Source: Alphaproteobacteria bacterium UBA2966 (GTDB lineage: Bacteria > Pseudomonadota > Alphaproteobacteria > UBA2966). Taken from it: 64,000 nt of DNA. The stretch lies in NCBI GenBank assembly GCA_002348365.1, contig DEBC01000044.1:1-64000 (forward strand), written 5' to 3'. Shown one piece after another: positions 36,389-45,045 of this stretch (its first letter is position 1; each line of letters opens with the position of its first letter). The position numbers were made by a program, and so were the translations under genes. The notes below the pieces were generated by a model. The model saw nothing but the letters and a program-made list of their open reading frames with translations. It ran no database searches and had not been told where the DNA came from.

Positions 36389-36853
36389 ATGGACATCGCT
36401 TCTCATATGGAAAAGGTCGAGCGAATGGATGCGATCCATCGCCGCCTCCACCGCCAAGAGGATTTCGAACTCTGGTACTGGATGGCGCTCGATGCCGGAA
36501 ACCAGGCGATGAATGCGGCGTTACACGCATCGGGCATTACCGCCGAGGAACCGGAACTCGCCTCTCAGGTCAATGACATCTATATGCGCCAAACCGAAGC
36601 AGGTGGCTGGGAACGCGTAGTCAAACGCGGCGCAGATATCATCCACCCCCAGATGAGCGAGTTCGATAAGCCCGTGCCAGCGGACCTGCAGGAAGCAATC
36701 GATGCGCTCCACACGCTGGAGAGCTTCCGAGATCAGTGCATCCGCCTGGGTCAGGAGGTAACGCCTGATGTTATCGAGACGTGCGATGCAGCATATGAAT
36801 CCGTGCTGACAATCACGCGGAACGTTGTGGCGTCCGGGGGAGAATCATCGTGA
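36389..36853 (+). CDS. Unknown helical protein, first of a related pair
   Basis: 154 aa from an ATG with AAGGAG upstream. No family recognised. It is strongly helical, acidic overall, without signal peptide or membrane segment. The motif DFE-x8-AG-x4-N-x-ALH (EDFELWYW to MNAALH, about residues 29-51) recurs with identical spacing in the next gene, and both carry MEKV near the N-terminus, so the two are paralogues. The C-terminal half (ESFRDQCIRLGQEV; CDAAYESVLTITRN) suggests a helical bundle. Start of gene two overlaps its stop by 4 bp. It lies between divergent molybdenum hydroxylase genes, hinting at a role linked to those enzymes or their substrate. Confidence 0.82.
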   Translation: MDIASHMEKVERMDAIHRRLHRQEDFELWYWMALDAGNQAMNAALHASGITAEEPELASQVNDIYMRQTEAGGWERVVKRGADIIHPQMSEFDKPVPADLQEAIDALHTLESFRDQCIRLGQEVTPDVIETCDAAYESVLTITRNVVASGGESS

Positions 36854-37263
36854 CCCCTGAACGCCATCGTGAATTCGCCGAACGCATCACGCGCTCAATG
36901 GAGAAAGTCACCACAGCGGATTACGAAGCGGTCATTGAAGCCTGCATGCTGGCAGGAACCCACTGGTTCAACGTCGCCCTGCACCAGATGGAAATGTCGG
37001 CAGCCGATCATGACGTCCTGCATGTCGAATTCATGGTCGTCCACGAACGCCGCAAGGCCTGGCTGGTGGCGCCGGCGATGGTCGAAGCGTTGGAGCGAAT
37101 CGAAGACATGCGGGGCCTCCACGTCCGGGGCAACGCGGAGGGCGGTGAAAAGGCCGCAGCGGCTGCACTCTTATGCCTTGGTGTCATTAGGGAAGCCGCG
37201 CTCGATGCCGAGCCCCTCGGCCTGACGTCTCCCGAACTTGGCCGCGTCAGCCTGAACGACTGA
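36850..37263 (+). CDS. Unknown helical protein, second of a related pair
   Basis: 137 aa starting at a GTG that overlaps the stop of the first protein (GTGA), so translation is coupled. It shares with that protein the core DYE-x8-AG-x4-N-x-ALH (ADYEAVIE to FNVALH, residues about 24-46) and N-terminal MEKV. Beyond this core, sequences diverge: HERRKAWLVAPAMVEALER in the middle and a Leu/Ala-rich helix KAAAAALLCLGVIREAAL near the end. No signal peptide, no cysteine motif, no recognised fold. It ends 19 bp from the convergent molybdenum subunit copy 3. Possibly one component of a small hetero-oligomer. Confidence 0.82.
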   Translation: MTPERHREFAERITRSMEKVTTADYEAVIEACMLAGTHWFNVALHQMEMSAADHDVLHVEFMVVHERRKAWLVAPAMVEALERIEDMRGLHVRGNAEGGEKAAAAALLCLGVIREAALDAEPLGLTSPELGRVSLND

Positions 37264-37281
37264 ACGCGGAAGTCTGAGTCG

Positions 37282-39618
37282 CTATGATCCGTGAATGGCG
37301 CGCCAGACGCTTTGGGCCGTTGCGGGACCTTCGAATTCGGTAACGCCATAGGGCGCGAGAGCATCCGCCACGGCATTGATCACAGCGGGAAACGCGCCAA
37401 TCGCGCCTGCCTCCCCCAAACCCTTCACGCCCAGCGGATTGGTTATGCACGGGACGCCTTGGAATGACAGATCGAAAGACGGCAAGTCGTCCGCCCGCGG
37501 CAACGCGTAATCCATGAATGATCCCGAAAGAAGCTGACCGGAGTCCGGGTCATACACCGCATGCTCCAGCAGGGCCTGACCGATTCCCTGTGCAATGCCG
37601 CCGTGCACCTGACCAGCGGCAATCATGGGATTGACGATGACACCAAAATCATCGACAGCGACATAACTCTGTAGCGAAACAACCCCGGTGTCCGAGTCGA
37701 TCTCGACCTCGGCGACGTGACAGCCATTGGGGAAGGTCCCGTGCTCGCGCGTAAACAGGTGGTAGGCTTCCAAGCCGGGTTCCATGCCGTCCGGTAAACG
37801 GTCGGGATCACGAGCGACCCGCGCGACCTCGAAGATACCGACACTGCGGTCCGTGCCTGCGACCAGGAACCGACCTTCGGCAAACTCAATATCGGCTTCC
37901 GACACCTCCAGCATCTGGGCGGCAATCACTCTGCCCTTGTCGATGATCTTTTCGGCAGCAAAGTGCATCGCGGTCCCCGCCATGAAGGTCGCACGAGAAC
38001 TGCCGTGCCCGCCGCCCTTGGGGATCAGATCGGTGTCGCCCGCTTGGTAACGGATATTCGTGTTTGGAACACCGAGTTTCTCAGCGACGAGCTGGCGGAA
38101 CGTCGTTTCATGTCCCTGACCAATGGCCGTCGTACCGGTGATCAGGGACACCTGATTGTCTTCGTCGAATCGGAGTTCCACATTCTCTTCGGGCGGTCCC
38201 ATGGTGATCTTGATCTGGTGAGCGATGCCAAACCCACGAAGACGACCGTTACGCTCGGAACTCCTTCGCCGTTCGGCGAATCCCGAACGGTCGGCGTTGA
38301 GCATCGCTGCATCCAAAGTGGCCGGGAAATCGCCGCTATCGATGGTGGTGCCGTGGGCATTTGTGAACGGCATTCGCGCGGACGGCACCAGATTCCGTTT
38401 CCGCAACTCCGCTGGATCTAACCCCATATCCCGCGCAGCCTGATCGATGAGCCTCTCGATGAGATAGACGGCCTCACCGAATCCCGGACCCCGCGTCACC
38501 CCGAGCGGCACGGCATTGGTGTGTGCAACTTGAAGCTCGACCCAGAAAGCGGGAAGTGCATAGACGGTTCCCATGAGGGCGACGTACTGAAGGCTGCCGA
38601 CGGCACCCATGGCACCAACCAGATAAGCCCCGAGGTTGGCCTGGGTCGACACGCGCAGGCCAAGGAATTTCCCCGTGGAATCGAGGGCAAGTTCAGCGTG
38701 GGTAATATGATCCCGCGCCTGATCATCTCCAACGAAGGTATCGCTGCGGGTGTTGATCCATTTGACGGGTCGACCAACGTTACGCGCGGCCCACAGCGTC
38801 AGTGCATATTCGGGATAAGGGAAATTCTTGGCCCCGAACCCTCCCCCGACATCCGGGGCGATGAAGCGAACGTCTTCTGGTGGAACACCCAAAGACGCGG
38901 CGACACTTCCACGAATGATATGGAGTCCCTGGCAGGAAACGTGAAGTGTAAATTGGCCTATGTCAGCATCAAACGCGCCAATGGCCCCACGTGGCTCCAT
39001 GGGACTAGTGACGATGCGGTGGTTGATCAGATCGAGTTTCGAGATCTGTGAGGCTTCCTCGAATACAGTCGCTACGGCCTCCTTGTCGCCCACGGCCCCG
39101 TGGGTGCAGAGATTGTTTGCGAAATCCTCACTGAGAGGAACTGCGTCTGGCGAAAGCGCCGCGTCAGGGGTCGTCGCTGCATGCAGGATCTCATAGTCCA
39201 CGACAATGCATTCCGCGGCGTCCCGGGCCAGTTCCCGGGTCTCGGCCACAATCAGCGCCACCGGTTCCCCGACGTGCCGCACGCGATCCACCGCCAACGG
39301 CATACGCCGAGGGTAGTGAAATGGCTCGCCCGTCAATGGGCTGCTCTCCTGATAGGGCGCGATCGGGCCGATCCCCGCGCCGGCCTGATCCCTGCCGGTC
39401 AGAATGGCGAGGACGCCCGGACTTGTTTCAGCAGTCTCGGTGTCGATAGCCCGGATGACAGCATGGGCATGGGGTGAACGAAGCACGACGGCCTGCACCA
39501 TGTCGTCAGAAGCCATATCGTCAACGTAGGTTCCGGTACCTGTCAGGAACCGGGCATCCTCAACCCGCCTGGGCGCTTCGCCGATACCGATGCGCTGGTC
39601 GTCCATTCTTGTCCTCAC
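37282..39618 (-). CDS. Molybdenum hydroxylase catalytic subunit (CoxL/XdhB-type), copy 3
   Basis: 778 aa. Shares the general frame: APDVGGGFGAKNFPYPEYAL, GGGHGSSRATFMAG, catalytic Glu E736 in VKGLGEAGAIGAF. It differs from the other three in the loop that contacts the molybdenum site, GVTRGPGFGEAVYLIERL instead of G(S/A)YRGVG. This loss of the Tyr and the Arg-to-Phe change suggest another substrate. No FAD or Fe-S subunit adjoins. It is divergent from the sulfatase gene across 75 bp and convergent with the unknown-protein pair. The N-terminus MRTRMDDQRIGIGEAP may in truth start at M5. Confidence 0.92.
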   Translation of the reverse strand: MRTRMDDQRIGIGEAPRRVEDARFLTGTGTYVDDMASDDMVQAVVLRSPHAHAVIRAIDTETAETSPGVLAILTGRDQAGAGIGPIAPYQESSPLTGEPFHYPRRMPLAVDRVRHVGEPVALIVAETRELARDAAECIVVDYEILHAATTPDAALSPDAVPLSEDFANNLCTHGAVGDKEAVATVFEEASQISKLDLINHRIVTSPMEPRGAIGAFDADIGQFTLHVSCQGLHIIRGSVAASLGVPPEDVRFIAPDVGGGFGAKNFPYPEYALTLWAARNVGRPVKWINTRSDTFVGDDQARDHITHAELALDSTGKFLGLRVSTQANLGAYLVGAMGAVGSLQYVALMGTVYALPAFWVELQVAHTNAVPLGVTRGPGFGEAVYLIERLIDQAARDMGLDPAELRKRNLVPSARMPFTNAHGTTIDSGDFPATLDAAMLNADRSGFAERRRSSERNGRLRGFGIAHQIKITMGPPEENVELRFDEDNQVSLITGTTAIGQGHETTFRQLVAEKLGVPNTNIRYQAGDTDLIPKGGGHGSSRATFMAGTAMHFAAEKIIDKGRVIAAQMLEVSEADIEFAEGRFLVAGTDRSVGIFEVARVARDPDRLPDGMEPGLEAYHLFTREHGTFPNGCHVAEVEIDSDTGVVSLQSYVAVDDFGVIVNPMIAAGQVHGGIAQGIGQALLEHAVYDPDSGQLLSGSFMDYALPRADDLPSFDLSFQGVPCITNPLGVKGLGEAGAIGAFPAVINAVADALAPYGVTEFEGPATAQSVWRAIHGS

Positions 39619-39693
39619 CCTTCTTCCGCAGGATACTGATCGTCGCGCGGGAGTATCTTTCCCCAGCGCGATCTACAAACACGGTGATTTTCT

Positions 39694-41037
39694 ATGGCTG
39701 GCGCAAGTCCTCCAAACATCATTTTCATGCACTCGCATAACACCGGCCGGTTCATTCAGCCCTATGGTCATGCCGTCCCCACGCCCAACATGCAGCGTCT
39801 GGCTGAAGAGGGTGTTTTGTTCCGACAGGCATTCTGTACGGCGCCGACCTGCTCTCCCAGCCGCGCGAGCTTTTTGTCAGGGATGTACCCCCATTGCTGC
39901 GGCATGTACGGCCTGGGACATCGCGGTTTCAAGATGACCGATTTCCGGCACCATGTCGTCCACACGCTGGCACAGCATGACTATCACACCGCGCTGGCGG
40001 GTGTTGAGCATACTTCACCCGATCCCACGGAAGTCGGTTACGCAGAACTGCTGTCCACGGACGATACGAATTACCCTGAACTTTCGGACACCCGACACCC
40101 GGTGCGCGCTACGGTCGACTTCCTGGCTCAAGATCACGACAAACCCTTCTTTATCTCACTGGGGCTGAATGTCACCCACCGCCCCTTTCCGGCGCCCGAC
40201 CCGGCAAACCATCCGGCCGAGGACGCCAGGTATTGCACGCCGCCGCCGCCTCTACCCGATGTTCCGGAGATCCGAGAAGACATGGCGGCCTTCAAAGCCT
40301 CTGCCCGCCAAATGGATGACTCGTACGGCATCGTGATGGATGCGCTCGATGCCAACGGCCTGGCAGGCAATACCCTCGTTTGCTGCTTCACCGATCACGG
40401 CCTGCAGTTTCCCCGGCATATGAGCAATCTGGAGGACCCCGGAATCGCGGTCTTTCTGATAGTCAGGGGGCCCGGCGGTTTCGATGGAGGCCAAACCATC
40501 GACGAAATGGTGAGTCTGATGGATCTGGTGCCGACTGCTTACGACCTTGCCGGCATTCCGGCACCTTCATTCGTTGAAGGATCCTCCTTGCGGCCGCTCG
40601 TGAATGGCGAATGCGACAGCATTCACGAGGCGATCTTCGCCGAGAGCAACTATCACGCGGCTTACGAGCCGATGCGGTGTGTCCGAACCAGGCGGCATAA
40701 ACTGATCCGCCGCTACGACAATCGAGACCGTCTCAATTTACCCAACGTCGACGACACCAACAGTAAGCAGTTTCTCCTCGATCAGGGGTGGCGCAACCAG
40801 GCCCACGAGCAGGAGCTTCTGTACGATCTGGTTTTCGACCCATACGAAACCAATAACCTGATCGATCTACCGATGATGGATGACGTCACAGATGATCTGC
40901 GTTTGCGACTCGAAACCTGGATGCACGAAACTGACGATCCGTTGCTGAAAGGTGATCAGGTACCCGTTCCTGCCGGTGCAGTCACAAATGATCCCGATGG
41001 CGAGTCCCCCAACGAACCCGTAGTTCTCATTAGCTGA
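39694..41037 (+). CDS. Sulfatase (type I, formylglycine-dependent)
   Basis: 447 aa. The formylglycine motif is C53-S-P-S-R57 (TCSPSRASF), with PTPNMQRLAEEGVLFRQAFC ahead of it. The first metal-ligand segment reads FMHSHNTGRF where classical sulfatases have Asp-Asp, as in the HxHDxGR subgroup. FTDHGLQFPRHM gives the downstream metal site. No signal peptide is apparent, so the enzyme seems cytoplasmic. Followed closely by an AgaI-like deaminase, ROK kinase and two dehydrogenases, it likely removes sulfate from an amino sugar such as a GalNAc-sulfate after uptake. A separate maturase is not in the window. Start ATG chosen at 39694. Confidence 0.92.
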   Translation: MAGASPPNIIFMHSHNTGRFIQPYGHAVPTPNMQRLAEEGVLFRQAFCTAPTCSPSRASFLSGMYPHCCGMYGLGHRGFKMTDFRHHVVHTLAQHDYHTALAGVEHTSPDPTEVGYAELLSTDDTNYPELSDTRHPVRATVDFLAQDHDKPFFISLGLNVTHRPFPAPDPANHPAEDARYCTPPPPLPDVPEIREDMAAFKASARQMDDSYGIVMDALDANGLAGNTLVCCFTDHGLQFPRHMSNLEDPGIAVFLIVRGPGGFDGGQTIDEMVSLMDLVPTAYDLAGIPAPSFVEGSSLRPLVNGECDSIHEAIFAESNYHAAYEPMRCVRTRRHKLIRRYDNRDRLNLPNVDDTNSKQFLLDQGWRNQAHEQELLYDLVFDPYETNNLIDLPMMDDVTDDLRLRLETWMHETDDPLLKGDQVPVPAGAVTNDPDGESPNEPVVLIS

Positions 41038-41065
41038 GAAGGAACTCACATCCGAATCCTCGCCG

Positions 41066-41827
41066 TTGAAGGTGGCGGATTCTCAGATAGGCGGGCCCAC
41101 ATTCCGGATCGCGCCGGACCCTGAACAAGCCAGCCGGCTGGCCGCAACCGTCGTCGCTGGCCAAATTAAGCGAAAGCCAGAGAGTGTTCTCTGTTTTGCC
41201 AGCGGTTCAACACCCACCAGAACCTACGAGGTCTTGGCAGACATGGCGGCTAGTGAAGAGTTTTCCACCGAATTGCTGTCCGCCGTGAAACTGGACGAGT
41301 GGTTGGGGCTGCCGTTGGGTGATTCCCATACCTGCGAGAATTATCTTCGACGCCTTGTCTTGAATCCTCTCAAGGTTTCGCCGGACCGGTACATCGGTTT
41401 CGACAGCCAGCCCACAGACGCGAATTCAGAGTGCCAACGGATCGAACGGGCTGTTGACGACGTCGGAGGCATTGATCTCATGATTCTTGGTGTCGGGGTC
41501 AACGGACACCTGGGACTCAACGAACCGGCTGGCGAACTTCAGCTTGGTTGTCACGTCGCGGACCTGGCGCCGACAACCAGAGGTCACTCAATGCTGAAAG
41601 GCGCCGCGAAAGACGTTGTGCAAGGTCTTACGATGGGTATCAGGAATATCCTCGCGGCGCGTCAGATCATCCTGCTGGCCTTCGGCGAACACAAAACAGC
41701 TCTGGTTCGAGACCTGCAAAGTCGTCGTGTTTCGACGCACTTCCCTGCATCGTTCCTCTGGCTTCACTCTGACATGACCTGTTTCTGCGATCGGGATGCC
41801 GCGCCCGACCTCCCACTGGCGGATTGA
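41066..41827 (+). CDS. Galactosamine-6-phosphate deaminase-like protein (AgaI/NagB family)
   Basis: 253 aa from a TTG at 41066 (start uncertain; a GTG lies 6 bp in). NagB-family markers: FASGSTPTRTYEVL phosphate loop, VKLDEWLGLP (D77), and GVGVNGHLGLNEP with H148 and E153. The residue that is Asp141 in E. coli NagB is Asn (N146) here, and the C-terminal VSTHFPASFLWLHSD resembles what I recall of AgaI rather than NagB. It therefore probably deaminates galactosamine-6-phosphate to tagatose-6-phosphate. Between the sulfatase (28 bp) and a ROK kinase remnant (1 bp), it completes a sulfated amino-sugar route. Confidence 0.84.
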   Translation: MKVADSQIGGPTFRIAPDPEQASRLAATVVAGQIKRKPESVLCFASGSTPTRTYEVLADMAASEEFSTELLSAVKLDEWLGLPLGDSHTCENYLRRLVLNPLKVSPDRYIGFDSQPTDANSECQRIERAVDDVGGIDLMILGVGVNGHLGLNEPAGELQLGCHVADLAPTTRGHSMLKGAAKDVVQGLTMGIRNILAARQIILLAFGEHKTALVRDLQSRRVSTHFPASFLWLHSDMTCFCDRDAAPDLPLAD

Positions 41828-41828
41828 C

Positions 41829-42762
41829 ATGCCCGAACCTTCAACAGTCCGCTCGATCACCATGGGCATCGATATCGGTGCCACGAAGGTCATCGCCGGT
41901 TCCGTGGACCTCGGTACCGGTTCAGTCCTGCATTCGGAGCAGATCCCGGCTTTACCGGCACGAGATCCGGCGACGGTACTGGACGACATCGTTGATCTGG
42001 CGGTGCGTGTCCGCAATTCAGTGGAGCATGAGTCGATATCCATCGGCGGTCTCGGGATCGGCATCGCCGAAATCGTCGATCCCGCTGGCAACATCACGAC
42101 GCGAGATACTTTCGATTGGCTGGACCTTCCGGTTCATGAACGCTTCAGCGAGATTGCGAGCCCGGTCGTCATCGATTCGGATGTTCGCGTGGCAGCCAAC
42201 GCCGAGGCACGCTTCGGGGCCGGCCGGAACCTCGACTCATTCGCCTACATCACGATCGGGTCGGGAATCAGCAGCTGCCTGATGATCGACGGTCAGCCCG
42301 TTATCGGACATACGGGTTGCGCGATCGTATTAACCTCTGCGACGACCCGGGAACACTGTCATGTTTGCGATGAGACACATGAGTTCTGCCTTGAGGAATA
42401 CGCTTCCGGGCTCGGCATGACGCGGCGCTATTTGGGAAGCGGTGTCGCGTGAGATCGGCCGCACTGAAGAGATTTTCGAGGCGGCAAATGACGGTGACCG
42501 TCAAGCAGTAGAAATTATCCAGACTGCAGCCCGCGCGCTGGGCAAGAATGTGGCGCAGATGATCAACCTGTTCGACCCTGCGGCGGTCGTCCTCGGCGGC
42601 GGCCTGGGATTGGCGCCCGGGCTCTTCCGTGACACGCTCATCGAATCGGCGCGCCGACAGATCTGGCATGTGCCAGTGCAAGACCTGCCCATTGTGCCGG
42701 CGGAACTCGGTACGTTGGCCGGTCTGGTCGGCGCCGCAATGTGTTGCGAGAAAGATTCATAA
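41829..42762 (+). pseudogene. ROK-family sugar kinase, frame interrupted
   Basis: Two frames together encode one ROK protein of about 310 residues. The first (from ATG 41829, MPEPSTVRSITMGIDIGATK) runs to TGA at 42450-42452 and includes the phosphate loop DIGATK, DSDVRVAANAEARFGAG and the zinc site REHCHVCDETHEFCLEE. The second resumes at 42442 in the +1 frame (SREIGRTEEIFEAANDGDRQ) and carries the C-terminal NLFDPAAVVLGGGLG motif. An extra base near 42440 joins them. The overlap of 11 bp could in principle be programmed shifting, but no slippery heptamer is obvious. ROK kinases phosphorylate GlcNAc, ManNAc or similar, so loss would affect this amino-sugar module. Confidence 0.8.
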
Positions 42763-42781
42763 CCGGAGAGAAAGAACAGGA

Positions 42782-43918
42782 ATGGCGGAAAGCCAGAAGA
42801 CCTATCGATTGGGCGTCATCGGATTTGCGCACATGCATGTCAACGAACTCGTCGCCCAGTTTGTCGCCCACGAACAGGTAAACCTGATCGCCTGCGCGGA
42901 TACCGTACCAAACGTGCCGTCCTTGACGGCCGTTGAGGGAAGCCGAACGGCGAACCTCAAGCGCGCGCTTGCCAGCGCAGAGAATGTCGTGACGTACGCG
43001 GACTATCGCGAGATGCTCGAAGACCAGGATCTAGATATCGTTATCTTCTGCCCGGAGATCTCGCGCCACGCGGAAGTTGCCGAAGCGCTTGCCGCTCACG
43101 GCATCCACATGCTCACCGAAAAACCGATGGCCGCGAGCCTTGGTGACGCGGAGCGCATGGTGCACGCCGCAGGGAATGCCGGTGTGACGCTGATGGTCAA
43201 TTGGCCCATCACCTGGCGCCCCTGGGTGCTCACTGTCAAAGATCTCATTGATGCGGGTGAGATCGGCACTCCTTGGGAATTCAAGTGGCGCAACGGTCCA
43301 TCTCTGGGTCCTCTTGCTGCTGGCAGCCTGCATCCCGGGGATACGGTGGTGTCGGGAGCACTCAGCGAAGCGGAGAAAGCCGCGGAATGGTGGCATCAGG
43401 CCGACGCGGGCGGCGGCGCGCTGCTCGACTATTGTTGCTATGGCGCCTGCCTTTCCACATGGTTTCTAGGGCAACAAGCAATCTCTGCCCAAGGCATGAA
43501 GGCCAACCTGCTGAGTCCCTTCGGTGATGCTGAGGACAATGCCGCCATGCTCGTCCGCTTTCCAGATGCACTGGCAATCCTGGAGGCAACCTGGACCACT
43601 TTTCACGCAGGCGTGCCCCACGGACCGATCGTGTTTGGGACGCATGGCACCATTGTCGTCGATGGAACCGTCGCCAAGGTCTTCGCGGAGCGAGATAATC
43701 CAGAGGCGACGACGATCTACGAAGGCGAGCCTTTTGGTGCCGGCCGCGCAACGATCGCCGAACAGTTCATCCGACATGTCGAGACCGGCGAGAGCCCTCA
43801 CCCCACACTCGACCTGCCGCTGAACCTGGCGGCGACCGCAATTCTTGACGCCGGCATCCGTTCAGCGGCCAGCGGGAAATCCGAAAATATTGAAACGGCG
43901 ACGGTAGCCCTCCCATGA
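42782..43918 (+). CDS. Gfo/Idh/MocA family oxidoreductase
   Basis: 378 aa from the ATG at 42782 (GGAGAGAAAG upstream; starts MAESQKTYRLGVIGFAHMHV). The frame is open upstream over the ROK remnant but lacks homology there. Rossmann region LGVIGFAHMHVNELV and the catalytic EKPMAASLGDAERMV (lysine-proline pair) are standard. The C-terminal beta-sheet domain contains GGALLDYCCYGACLSTWFLG. Members oxidise or reduce sugars and cyclitols with NAD(P). Position behind a sulfatase, deaminase and kinase suggests an amino-sugar or derived-sugar step. The Cys-Cys after LLDY is a slight oddity for the family. Confidence 0.9.
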   Translation: MAESQKTYRLGVIGFAHMHVNELVAQFVAHEQVNLIACADTVPNVPSLTAVEGSRTANLKRALASAENVVTYADYREMLEDQDLDIVIFCPEISRHAEVAEALAAHGIHMLTEKPMAASLGDAERMVHAAGNAGVTLMVNWPITWRPWVLTVKDLIDAGEIGTPWEFKWRNGPSLGPLAAGSLHPGDTVVSGALSEAEKAAEWWHQADAGGGALLDYCCYGACLSTWFLGQQAISAQGMKANLLSPFGDAEDNAAMLVRFPDALAILEATWTTFHAGVPHGPIVFGTHGTIVVDGTVAKVFAERDNPEATTIYEGEPFGAGRATIAEQFIRHVETGESPHPTLDLPLNLAATAILDAGIRSAASGKSENIETATVALP

Positions 43919-43946
43919 AGGTTCGGCGAAACGGAGTGATTGGCAC

Positions 43947-45035
43947 ATGATCCGCATCGCGTCCGTCGGCTACGGGGATATCGCGCGCCGCCGCCACTTC
44001 CCCGAGCTTCTTAGTCTCGACGGTAAGGCAGAGCTGGTGGCCCTTTCCGGCCGAGACGAGCCGTCTCTGGTCGAATGTGCACGTGAGCTTGATGTTCCAG
44101 GCTGGTACACGAACGCGGACGAGATGCTCGCGCAGGATGACATCGACGCCGTGCTCATACTCACACCACCCGAAAGTCATGCCCTGTTTGCGAAGAAAGC
44201 CATTGAGTCCGGCAAACATGTGATGTTGGAAAAACCGATGGTCATGTCAGTCACTGAGGCCTCGGAATTACTCCAAAGTCTTGAAGCCCAGCAGCAAAGA
44301 AATCCGATAACCTTCCTGCCGTTGCCCCATGTGGATATCGCGGAGCACCGATCCGTTGAACAACTGATTGCGGAGGGCGTCATCGGTGAGCCGACCAGTG
44401 TCGAATGCCACCGTGGTCATCGCGGCCCGACCCACGCCGACTGGTTCTACCGGAAGGAGCTGGCCGGCGGGGGTGTCCTGTTCGATCTCGGGATTTACCA
44501 GGTGAGCGCTGTGGTTTCGTTATTCGGTCCGGCCCAGACCGTCACGGCGTTGTGCAACCGTCGTTTCGAGATACGAACGATGGATGATGGCACCGTAATT
44601 CAGCCGGACGTGGAGGACAGTGCGATCGTCAGCCTCTGGCTCGAGAACGGGATGGCTGTGTCCATCAACGCAAACTGGAACGGCTACGTCACCCATCACG
44701 CCACCCGGCGTCGGGTCACCGTAATCGGCCGCGAGGGCAGCCTGCACTTCGGCGTCGACGACGGAGGCATTTATGTTCACCGAGGGGACAACGACTACGG
44801 AATGATTAAGGATGCCGCCGAAGATGCCCAGTTCGATGGCTACCCCTGCCGCAAGCTGGCACCCGAACCGGGCAATGGACCGTCAACGATTATCGGCGAT
44901 TTCGTGGACATGATTGCATCCGGGAAAGCCTCGACTCGTCCTCTTGAGATGCAGGTCCACGTAATGGAGATCATCTTCGAGGCCTACCGATCGGGTGAGG
45001 CCAATGAGGCGCGGAAGCTGGATACGCGGTTCTAG
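43947..45035 (+). CDS. Gfo/Idh/MocA family oxidoreductase
   Basis: 362 aa. Opens MIRIASVGYGDIARRRHFPE (dinucleotide fold) with the EKPMVMSVTEASELL lysine-proline motif and GGGVLFDLGIYQVSAVVSLF in the C-terminal domain. It is 28 bp after the previous Gfo gene and distinct from it throughout, so these are two functions rather than a fresh duplication. Together with the degraded copy at 5223-6285 there are three Gfo-like sequences in the window. It closes the sulfated-sugar operon; the next gene, molybdenum subunit copy 4, is convergent with a 10-bp gap. Substrate not determined. Confidence 0.9.
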   Translation: MIRIASVGYGDIARRRHFPELLSLDGKAELVALSGRDEPSLVECARELDVPGWYTNADEMLAQDDIDAVLILTPPESHALFAKKAIESGKHVMLEKPMVMSVTEASELLQSLEAQQQRNPITFLPLPHVDIAEHRSVEQLIAEGVIGEPTSVECHRGHRGPTHADWFYRKELAGGGVLFDLGIYQVSAVVSLFGPAQTVTALCNRRFEIRTMDDGTVIQPDVEDSAIVSLWLENGMAVSINANWNGYVTHHATRRRVTVIGREGSLHFGVDDGGIYVHRGDNDYGMIKDAAEDAQFDGYPCRKLAPEPGNGPSTIIGDFVDMIASGKASTRPLEMQVHVMEIIFEAYRSGEANEARKLDTRF

Positions 45036-45045
45036 AGGTACGGCC

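Noticed and set aside
42430..42460. Programmed ribosomal frameshift in the ROK kinase
   Set aside because: No clear X-XXY-YYZ slippery heptamer or downstream pseudoknot identified by eye. Reported as a frame break instead.
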